NCBI RefSeq assembly: GCF_000004195.4 | Contig: NC_030681.2 | Coordinates: forward strand, 141,790,006-141,854,005 | DNA length: 64,000 nt | Direction: 5' to 3' | Origin: Xenopus tropicalis | Lineage: Eukaryota > Chordata > Amphibia > Anura > Pipidae | Shown: in pieces, positions 11,401-23,400 of the stretch | Numbering within the stretch: the stretch's first letter is position 1 | Layout: the number at the start of each line of letters is the position of its first letter | The notes under the pieces: generated by a model | What the model was told of the DNA's origin: nothing | Databases searched by the model: none | What the model saw: only the letters and a program-made list of their open reading frames with translations | Position numbers and translations under genes: made by a program

Positions 11401-14400
11401 ATAGGTATATTAGCGGTTTCTGTGTTGTGTGGGGCTCTTTTACAAATTTTGCTTCAGATGTTCCCCTTTAATAAATTGCTAAGTTTAGTTTGTGGCTCAT
11501 ATAATCTGATGTTCGTGACGTTTGGATAACAATTGGGAAGATACCAACTTATCACCAGTTAAAGGGCTGATATTTTATGTCCCTAAAAAACACAGGACAC
11601 ATTCCTGCAAAAGAAAATGTTTGGCATCTCAGTTCCCTTCACGACAGAGCAATGGAAAAAGATCCCCAAGAGCTATTCCTCCTACAATATATAAAATCAA
11701 ATAAGAATATATACCTGGCATTCATCAATCTTCTGTTCATACTTCACTGTTTGTCCTTCCTCAGCTACAATTTGATCTCTAATTGGTCTAATCTGTTTCT
11801 CTGCCTCAATTACCTAGAATAAAGAAAAAAAAATATTTTGAGACAAATTTCATTAAAATGCAACAATATGCCCCATTATGTATATTTCTTCCTAAGAAGA
11901 ACCCTACAGTAGCAAGCACCCTCACCATCTTAACTGGCCCTTGGGTACCTATTTATTTAAAGCATTTCTGTTGAGACCAAACATTTTATTTTGTGCCCCC
12001 CCCCAGTCAAAGTAATGCAGAAAGATATAAGAAGTATAAATAAATAAGAAAGGTAAGTCTCCACTTTACACAGTAATTTTTAAGATTGGATATTAGGCAG
12101 CCTCTATGCACACTATCAGCTTACAGGGGGCTTTATTTGGTAGTAAATCTTGTTTTTATTCAGTCAAAACTTGCCACTAAGTTTTTTCTGAAAAAAGAAA
12201 CCTGATACTGAAGAACATGTATACACAAAAGAAGACAATAAATCTGTCTGTGTTTCTTTTGATAGAGGACTCAGTACAGATTTTGTGTGAGTGCTTATGG
12301 CTGTACTTAGATCTTTCTGATAGTGCCTACTTTCCTTTTCCTTTAAATTGTGAAGTATGGTTTTAAAACATTAAAAAAGCTCACCAGAGCCCACGCCATT
12401 GTATTCTTTAGATTGTCCAGATTAATTTTCATTTCTCCCAGCGAGGCAATGCTATTAAAGCTCTCCTCTTTCTGTATACACTCCTGCCGCAGGTCACGGA
12501 GTCGCTAGAAAATAAAATTGCAGAGCATTATGATTTGCCTTTATAAAAGAGGCGCACACTTCAGGACAACATAACAAGTTTATGAGAACTTCCAGTGTTG
12601 GGAACATGTAGTGGCGGCAAGTGACTGTGCAAATGCCAGTGCCAGTGCAAATACACATTCCATGCACTGATTCCCATACTAAGGGGCACATTTACTAAGC
12701 CACGAACTGGCCGAATGCGTCCGATTGCGTTTTTTTCGTAATGATCGATATTTTGCGATTTTTTCGGAAAATTATCGCGACTTTTTCGTTACCAATACGA
12801 TTTGCGCGTAAAAACGCGAGTTTTTCGTAGCCATTCCGAAAGTTGCGCAAAATCTACCGATTTTTTCGTAGCGTTAATACTTGCGCGAAAAGTCGAGTAC
12901 GAAAGATTCGGATTCATTCAAGCTTCAGTATGGTGACTTTTCTTGGGCCAGGTTGGAGCTGCAGGGTGCCATTGAGTCCTATGGGAGGCTGATTCACTAA
13001 AGTGCGATAAAACGTGCGCTATTCTTATTGTGCGCTAAAATTTTTACCGCCTCTTAATTTTGGCAATTTTTCGCACGATTCACTATAAGCATACTCGCGC
13101 TTTTTTACGTGCGATATTGCATGCGTTATTTAACTCGCGAAGACTATTTCAATGCGGTATTTGCTGGTACATGTGCTAAATTACGCACGCAAATAGTCGC
13201 CGCATATGAATGGTAGCTTAGAAATAGTGTATAAAGATTGCCGCTGCATATAAATGGTGTATATAAATATTAGCCACATATAAATGGTATCATATAAATG
13301 GTAGATGCTTATAAATAGTAGCCACTAGTGATGAGCAAATGTGTTCTGGTTATCTTTGGTGAAAAATTAGCAAATCTTTCTTTAGATCCACAAAACGGCA
13401 AAAATGTTGTGCGGGCAAAAAAATTGTTGCCCGTGACTATTATTTTTTGACGTGCGGTGAATTTTTGCGTTGCGAATTTTTTCATGCGTTTTGCCATTGG
13501 CAGATTGTTTTGCAAAACTCATGAAAAAATCCGCCGCGAAAAAATTCAACGCACGTGCAAAAATTTGCTGCGAATCCATGCCTGGCGAAACATTTCATCA
13601 CTTGTAGCCAAATATAAATAGTCGCGCAAATGAACGCACGCCATGTTAGCCATACACGCCAATACTTGCGGAAAATTACTGTATTAAAAATGACCATTTC
13701 CCTGCAAACTGGCGGCTGCGTTACTCTGGGGGAAACACAGACTTGAATAAATAACACTGTAAGTCCATATTTTATTGCAAAAAACTCATTTACTGCACTT
13801 TTCTATAATTTTTCGCCTGCCTGTGGTAGGTGTTAATTTTCGCATAGCCGAATGCGATATTTAGCGCGCAAAAGTTATAGTGAATCATGCGATCGTATTC
13901 TTTTCAGCGCGGAAATTAACGCATAACGGTAAAACTAGCGCGAGAAATACCCCATGCGAAAATGGCGATTTTTCGCACGTGATAATACTATGGTGAATCG
14001 CGCGCAAATTTACCGCGCAAAAGCGTGCGATAATTTTTAACGCACTTTAGTGAATCAGGCGCCAGGTTGGAGCTGCAGAGTGCCATTGAGTCCTATGGGA
14101 GGCTTCCAAAATCATGCTAAGTCTGAAAGTTTCGCCCGCCGCTTACGAGCGCTCAATACGAAAAAGGCGCGACAAGATACGAGCGCATCGTAACGGCTAC
14201 GAAAAACTCACGTTTTTTTGCGCAAATCGTATTGGTAACGAAAAAGTCGCGACAATTTCCGGAAAGTCGTAAAGGCGCCGAAAAAATCGCAAAAAATACG
14301 AAAAAGTAGGAAAATGTTCGTTTTCCAATCGGATTTTTCCAATTCGGATTCGAATTCGTGTCTTAGTAAATCAGCCCCATAGTGTGGGTATAATATTTAA

Positions 14401-17400
14401 CCTCTCCTTTAAGCTCTGCGCAGGCTTTTAGCTGTCACTGCTAATGACACATGAAATACCTCATTTGCATCTACTTTTTTAAAATTTACAGCTGTTGGAA
14501 TAGAACTTTATTGCATTGCTTAGAGCCTTTGTATCCTGTCGTGTAGATGCATACATCAGGGAAAAATGTATATTACATTTATACACCAATCTTTTCTTAC
14601 CTCACTACCATTTTTAACTTGATCATGAGTCTTGGACTTTGTTTCCATGATGTAGCTGTAATCTTTCTTCATCTGCTCTAGATGTGTTGCTTTCATGAAG
14701 AACTGTATAAGACAAAATGCCAGAGTTGGCCAGGTTATGGTGAGCAGTATTGGATTATGAAGGTGTGGATAGTAGATTCGTGGTAAAATATATCAGGCCC
14801 CACTCTGCAGGGATACGCTTAAAGTTAACATTTATAAAGGAATTTTGTACTTATCTATGGAAATCAGTAGCAGTATTTATCCCTTTAGAATATACTGAAA
14901 GAAGAGAGGAAGGAGGGACAGGGGTTAGCAGCACAGAATGAGGTTAGCACTCCACTCACCTTATACTTGTCAGATTCATTCTTAGACTGTAGGAAAAGCT
15001 TACTCATTTCTTGAGTTAGAACAGACACTGGGTTATCTACCTGTAAAAGGAACAGTGCAAAGTATCAAGTCAAAGGGTTTTGCTTCTTCAGAAAATACCT
15101 ATTGCGCCTATAAAAATCGCTGTTTCATTGTTCCTCACCTGTCAATTGTTTAAAAAACTCTTAAAACAAAACAAAGCCACAGTTATGTGGCTTTGGTTTT
15201 AAGCAGAGCCGTACAAAGAGGCACTGGTAAGCATGCTCTCTTCATAAAAAACTGTCAAAATCCAAACTACAAGACGTGATTAGACAAAATTGGGAAAATG
15301 AGGTTCAATACTGAAAAGTGCAAAGTTATGCCCTTTGGTAGAAATAATATACAGTAAATGCGAGTTACACACTAAATGGTATGTTGGGGGGAACCTTGAC
15401 ACTACTATAGTTTAAAAAAATAAACTCCTGTGTAGCCGTGGGGGCAGCCATTTAAAGGAGAAAATGGTTTGGTTACATAGCATGTAGCCGGGAAGCTATG
15501 TAGAATGGTGTTTTATAGAGCTTATCTGTTATCTGCTATTAACCTGTGCCATTTAGCCCTATCTCAATTGCACAGCAGTTTATATAAACTATAGTAGTGT
15601 GTCTGAAGAAAAAAGATTAGTTTTACCTGTTTAGTTAAGCTATAGATGTAATTACCTGTATATTGAAATGATCAAGGATCATTGTAAGCTCCTCCTTCTT
15701 GTTAGAAATGACAGCACCTGCAAGGGAAAAATGTTTATTTAGACTTTTACTGTACATTTATTTGTCTCCTTCAGGTTATTCAAAATGTAAATTTCTCTAA
15801 AAAAAAAAAGGTTTATACTTAGAACCAGTTAGAAGTTCTAATGCTCAAGCTCTGAAACTACAGGCTACACATAAGGCTAGCCATACAAATACTGATAAAA
15901 TGGTATGACAGTCACATAACCTTGCTTCAGGTAAGTTTTTGCACATTCATATAGACCAGGCACTGCAACAGTCAGCCTTCCTTCTGCTAACATTCAAAGC
16001 CCTTCACTTCTCTGCTCCTCACTACATTCCTTCACTGGTCTCCCTGCATGTTCCTGGTCGTCTCCTCCGCTCTTCTCAGAGCCTCTGTCTTTTTACACCA
16101 TACACCCACTGTGCTTTCTCATCTTAAACCTTTCTATCTCGCTGCTCCTTACCTCTGGTCTCCCTGCACGTTCCTGGTCGTCTCCTCCGCTCTTCTCAGA
16201 GCCTCTGTCTTTTTACACCATACACCCACTGTGCTTTCTCATCTTAAACCTTTCTATCTCGCTGCTCCTTACCTCTGGTCTCCCTGCACGTTCCTGGTCG
16301 TCTCCTCCGCTCTTCTCAGAGCCTCTGTCTTTTTACACCATACACCCACTGTGCTTTCTCATCTTAAACCTTTCTATCTCGCTGCTCCTTACCTCTGGTC
16401 TCCCTGCACGTTCCTGGTCGTCTCCTCCGCTCTTCTCAGAGCCTCTGTCTTTTTACACCATACACCCACTGTGCTTTCTCATCTTAAACCTTTCTATCTC
16501 GCTGCTCCTTACCTCTGGAACTCTATCCCTGGCTCCCTCTGTAGGGAACACTCACTAACTCTCTGTAAGATTAAACTCAGCTGTTACCTTCTGGAGCACT
16601 TAAACATTATTTTGCCTAGTCCTGCGCTTAAGGGCAAATGCCCATAACTGGTGCACTCTTACCTTCCAACTTGTGCCTGTATGTGCCTGTATGTTACCCA
16701 ACCACTTAGATTGGGGCAGGGACCTCCTTCCTACTGTGTCTCATACCACATGGCACTTATTCCCTGTGTATTTATACTTATTTATTGTATTTATTATAAC
16801 ACTTGTCCTCCCTGTGTGTAATTGTGTATATTGTAATATTGTACAGCACTGCGTACCCTTGTGGCACTTTATAAATAAAGTTATACATACATACATACAT
16901 ATGTGAATCTGCAAACATGCCAGTTGCACAATCACTGCCGGGCAAGTTTAGGATGCAGAGGAGTCAGTGACTGTAGTACATAGTAACATAGTAAGTTAGG
17001 TTGAAAAAAGACATACGTCCATCACGTTCAACTATAAACATCCGTACCTGCTGCACTTTTTAGCTTGTATGTGCGACCGCCCTCTTTAGTGATTCTTTGC
17101 CTTACTGTTATAGAGTTCCCAAATACATCAGGTTTGTAAGCATCTTGCCCTCTGTTCCGTAATTTAATAGAGATCTCTGCAAACCTAAAGAGAAATTTTT
17201 AGATAAGTCTGTAGTTATATCTAGGGGCACATTTACTAAGCAATTTTGAGAAAAGGTCGATTTTTTTTTTTACTATTTTTTTTTTATTTACAAATAGGTT
17301 TGTGCTAGTACTCTATTTTATTTATATTGTTTCTCCAAAAATTCAAGTTTTTTTGAAAATAACTCCCCTAACTCGTGATTTATTAATGTTTAGTTAACTT

Positions 17401-20400
17401 TTTTTGTAAGAAACAAAATTCGGCAGGTACCTATGGAGGCTTAGAATAGTACAGCAATAGAATAGTCAGTGACAGCCTGTCCTTGACACATTTTTAAGTG
17501 GAAGTTAAACCCATCATTCTGTTTCACCCAGTTTCAAGGAGAAATTAATCCCCTCATTGTTTTCTTCAAGGGAAGTTAATTTCCAAGAATGAGTGCCAAT
17601 GCTCCTAAAATGGAATTCATAGAAACAAACCTGTTTAAACTCAAATTATCGAATGTAAACTCTAAATTTTCGTACAAAGGATTCAAGCATTATTGTGACA
17701 TTTTAGAAATACAGCAATGGTCGCGCTGAATTTATACCATGCTGAGTTTATACTTAGTAAATGAGCCCCTTTGTGCTCTATATTGAAATTCTGCCAGGTG
17801 CCCTGTACTGGCCAAAATTGTAGCAATGTATTTTTTCTAGCATTTTTTTTTTAATATATAAGCCCCTGTCGGTCACCCCCCTCTAAAGCTGCTGCCCTAG
17901 GCACAGGCTCTTGGGTGCCTATATATGAATGCCGGCTGCATAAATTAGGGCTTATGACTAGCGTAAAACAACAGACATCTTTTTAAATAACTCAGCTAGT
18001 ACTAGAGGATTTCAGGGATTGGATGTTAGTCTCATCCAGAGAGATTATTAGCCATCAGGTTGATAAGGAAGAGTTAGCACTCACTTTTCTCCATCCTTGA
18101 TGAATCCCTTTATTGTTGATCCTCTGTTGGTAACAGCAGCTTTTCCACCCAAGCCCACAATGAGAGCAGTCAATACTGCACTTTTGCCACCTGGGGAAAA
18201 TAATGAATGTAGGAAATTCAATTAAAGGGGTTGTTCACCTTTAAATTAAATACCTACAATTAGTATGATGTAGAGATTGATATTTTAAAACAATCTGTAA
18301 ACAGTATTTTTTTGTGTGGTTTCTGAATTGTTTTGCTTTTTGTTCAACAGCTCTCCAGTTTGGGATTTTAGCAGCTATTTGTTTTCTATGGTGCAAATTA
18401 CCCTAGCAACTAAGACGTGGCGTGAGTGAGACACTGAAAAATGAATAGGAGAGGGCCTGAAAGTTAAATAATAAAAAGTAACAATAACAATAAAATTGTA
18501 GCCTCACAGAACAATCGTTTTTTGGCTGCCAGGGTTAATGATCCCAATTTGAAAGCTGAAAAGAGTCAGAAGAAAAAGGGAAATAATTCAAAAACTATGA
18601 CAAATAAAAATAAAGGCCATTTTATAACATAGGCATATTTGTGCTCAAGCGACATTGTACTAATACAAGTCTTAAATGGGGTGTATCCAGTGTCGGACTG
18701 GGCTAGAGTGGACCTGCCGTCCCATACCAATTCTCACGGCGCTCCCCCTCCCGAAGATCTGTCTCCCCCATCACGCAGGGGGTGGGGGTGTGGGGCCCCT
18801 GGGAAGGAAGCCCCAGTGGGCCCTGCACCTCCCAGTCCAACCAGGTGTATCATCCCCCTGCCACATTATCCTAAAAGCAGACTATGTCAATTATTTGTAG
18901 ATTGTAAGCTCTTTTGGGCAGGGCTCTCTTCACCTCTTGTATCGGTTATTGATTGCTTTATATGTTACTCTGTATGTCCAATGTATGAAACCCACTTATT
19001 GTACAGCGCTGCGGAATATGTTGGCGCTTTATAAATAAATGTTAATGTAATGTAATCATGGATTCACCCCTAAAATTGAGACTACATGCGTATTTGGGGC
19101 CAGACATGCTTACACACAATGCTTTAACAAATCTGGAAGAGTCTTCTCTTTTAAACTATATGGTAAATTGTTTATCCTCCTCCAAACTGCAAGGACTGCT
19201 CTCGGTAACTGTACTTCATACAGGACACGTATTTTCTAACGTCAGTAAATATACTTACTCCCATTGTTTCCTACAACAAAGTTAACGTTTGGTCCAAAGC
19301 GAAAAGGTCCCAGCATTGAATGACACATGAAGTTTCTCAGAAAGATGGATTCAATGATTCCAATTTCACCTGTGCACTATAACACAACAAAACACATTAG
19401 GGGTCATTTATAAACACTCGGCAAATTTGACCATGGGCAGTAACCCATGGCAACCTACCAGTGATTGGCTTTTTTTCAGCTAGCTGTAGGTTGAACGATG
19501 ACACCACACATTTGATTAGTTGCCATGGGTTACTGCTCAGGTGCAAATGTGCCCATTGCTTATAAATGACCCATATACAGAGGTGTCAATTAGCTCTCCT
19601 TATACCTTCAACTGTGTTGGAATAAGAACAAGAACATCAGTCTTTATTGGATCTCCATACCTTAAGTCTTCTAAAAATCATGTAAACATTAAATAAACCC
19701 AATAGGATTGTTTTGCCTCCCAGAAGGATTAACCCTTTAAGTGCCAGCCGAATTCGTCATTTCAGTTCCCCCCAGTGCCAGACGTTTTGTGAACATTCTG
19801 TGCTCTCTCAATGTAGGGGCTTTTACTGGGGGCAGGGTTAAGTTTAGGTAGGCAAACTATATATTGTTTTTTTCAGGAGAACCTGAGCTTTCCAAATCTA
19901 CCTGAGTTTTTGTGTATTTCCACTTCTGGAACAAGATTTAGAGCTTGAAATACAAAAAAAAAAAAGAAAAAATGCTATTTTTCATGATATAAGGATTTCT
20001 ACCAGAAACACATTTTATTTTATGGACAAAAATTCAACTGATTTGGAAAGCCTCATGTCTCCCGAACGTGCCAATACCTGATATGTATAGTTTTATTGAG
20101 ATTTCTGACTTCTATAGATCAAAAACTCCCAGCAGTAAATTACTAAATTTTCAAAGCATTACAGCAGAATACGGCACACTTTACATTCCAAAGCCAAAAA
20201 TCCTGGAACATTAGGTTTACCCCAGGAAACCATACATTTTTGAAAACTACACATTCTGACGAATCTGAAATGGGTAACTATGTCTTCCAACTCCTAAGTA
20301 CCAAACGGCAATGCTTTACTGAATTTAGCATTTTCTATAAAAAAATTATGAAAATTCTAAAAAATCACCTCAAATCTTCCATTTTCAAGCACCTTATCTC

Positions 20401-23400
20401 CCACATAACATTAGGTACGAAGAAAACACACCCTAAATATGAAAGCCAGGGGTCCACTGAACAGTTTGATGCCCATTGTGCACAGGATCACCAATGTATC
20501 TGGAATTTAGAGACCCCAAAAGGAAGTTAGTACATACAAATTGCCCAGGAGATCTCTTTAGCTACTGAAAATTCAACACATTTACTGCATTTTCTGTGGG
20601 GTAAAAACACAAAAAAATACATTGACCCCCCAAAACCATATATTTTTGGAAAGTACACATTCGGGCGAATTCAAAATTGGTACCCATGTCTTTCTACTCC
20701 AAACTACAGAGTCGCAGTGCTTTCCCAAAATTGCTAGTTTTGGTGAAATACCTGAAAAACACATCAAATCTTCCACTTTCAAGCACCTTATCTCCCACAT
20801 AACATTAGCTACCAAGAAAACACACCCTAAATATGAAAACCAAGGGTCCGCTGAACAGTTTGATGCCCATTGTGCATAGGATCACCGATGTATCTGGCAT
20901 TTAGAGACCCCAAAAGGAAGTTAGTGCATACAAAGTGTATACACTGCAATATAAGCTACCGGCATGTGCATTATGCGGCATAAGACCCCCTAACAGTAAG
21001 GAGACCCTAGAAAACTATACATTTTCCGAAAGTACACAATCTGACAAAACAAAAATGGGTAAATACATCTTTCTACTACAAACTACCAAATTACAAAGCT
21101 ATGCTAAACAGAACTGTTTTTGTGACATTTCTGAAAATCGTCACAAAGCTTGCATGTTGCCCCATTATGTACCCCACATTTAGTAACGTACCAACATAAA
21201 ACACTCTAAGTATGAACGCCACTAGTCTACTGAACAGTTTGATGCCCGATATGAATAGATTTACCAAACTATGTGGGGTACAGAGGATGCCAAATTGAAA
21301 TACAGCAGACAAAATGTCCATGTGCAAAGACAAGTAACAAAGAACAATGTAAAAAGCAATACAATTGATAAAGATAAAAAAAAATCACTAAAATCATTTT
21401 TTTTTTTTTGCCTAATAATATCTGCGGGCAGAATAACAGTTTGAGTATTTTGGCTAGAGCAAATAAGTTTTACAGACAAAGTCAAGCAAACAACAACTAT
21501 GCATAACTGAAAATGCTATAAAATGGCTAAACATGCAGTAAAATACCCAAAAATCCACCAAAATCACAGAAAATGTAGTAGAAACACCAAAATAATACAC
21601 AAAAGGTATTGCGCAGTGCGGTTAGCGAATACACTATCCGCAATGGCAATAAAACATTTTTTTCAGGCAAGAATAAAAACGATGCGATTAGAAAAAAAAA
21701 AATAATTATAAAATTACATAAGTGTGTAAGTGTGTGTGTACATGTGTGTAAAATGTGTTTTGTGTGCATGTGTGCGAGTGTGCAACCAAGTGTGAGTTTT
21801 CTCTAAGTGCTGTAAGTGATAAATGTTTGAAAACCTCCCAAAAATGCATGTGTGTGTGTGTAAGTGTGAGTATAAGTGTGTATTAGTGTAATAAATGTGT
21901 GATTGTGTGTTTGTGTGTGTATTTGCCACTTACTTGAGGTCTAGGTGAGGATCTGGAGGAGAAAAACGATCTGGCACACCAGCAGCATCAGCTCATGTGA
22001 GGGGGCGGGGCAGGAAGCAGGGGGGCCAGAGGGGGAAGCTGCGGAAGGGAGAGGAGCTGCACACAAAGCCACGAGGATGGCAGGTGAGTCCCATGGGGCC
22101 CCTGGGCGATCGCTACCCAGGGGCCACTCGTTCCCCACCTCTGACTATTGTCTGGAGGCTGGGGAACGAGTGGGGAGCGAAGGAATGGCTTGAAAAGCCA
22201 TTCCTCCGCTCCCAAAACCGGAAGTGCAGCAGGACGTAGAATCTACGTTCTGTGGCACTTTGGTCCTTTGATACACAGGACGTAGATTCTACGTCCTGTG
22301 GCACTAAAAAGGTTAATTATATCATAGGAACAAGTACAAGGTACTGTTTTATTATTACAGAGAAAAAAAATGTTTATAGCAGGTTTCCAGATAAGTGATT
22401 CCATCCCTGTATTTAGTGCTGCAAATTATTAAATGAATAAGAATGAACAGCAACAAGGTGTCACTGTGATTTGTTTTATGAAAGCTGTCTGGGGGGGGTG
22501 GTTCAGTTTCTGACCAATCAGTGTAAAAATGAAACTGGGTAAGATAGACTGCACAAAATAAAAAATGTTTTCAATATAGTTAGTGAGGCAAAAATGTAAT
22601 GTATAATGGCTGGAGTGGGCAGATGTCTAACATAATAGCCAGAACACTACTTCCCCCTTCACAGCTCTCTAAGCTGTTAGCAGTCAGTAACCAATCAGTG
22701 ACCTGAGGGGGGGGGGGGGCATATGGGACATAACTGTTCAGTTAGTTTGCATTTGCGTCCTCACAAACTAACTGAACAGTTATGTCCCATGTGGCCCCCC
22801 CTAAAGTCACTGACTAACTAAAAGGTTAGAGAGCTGAAAGCAGGAAGTAGTGTTCTGGCTATTATGTTAGATATCTGCCCCCTCCAGCCTTTATAGATTA
22901 CATTTTTGAATAATTAACTATATTACAAATATTTTTTATTTTACGCAGACCATTTTACCCAGTTTCATTTTTACAATGAACTGTTCCTTTAAGGGCAAAC
23001 ATTATTAGAAGCTGATAAGAGTAAAGATGGATGCTTACACTATATGAAACATGGGTCAATATTAGCCATCAAATGTTGCATTACAGCATCCAGGGGTGCT
23101 CCTCTGTATTATGCATGTGAGATGCACATTAATGACCTGGTTACTTAAGGCTACTCCATGGCAAAAAAATATTACTTAATTGTATAATTAGTTATGTTCT
23201 CAGCAAACTGATCATATTGCAAGAAGACAATTTTTAATATGTGTATTGAAGAGAAAACATACTACAGGTTTGGGATCCCATCTCCCATAGACTTCATTTA
23301 TATCAAATAATAAAAATGCTTCAAAATTATTCCCTTTTTCTCTGTAATAATAAAGCAGTAGCTTGTACTTGATCCCAACTAAGATATAATTACCCCTTAT

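Noticed and set aside
16048..16647. 199-codon plus-strand open frame with a 40-residue repeat
   Set aside because: LINE ORF2 fragment expanded by the 120-bp tandem repeat; not a cellular gene.
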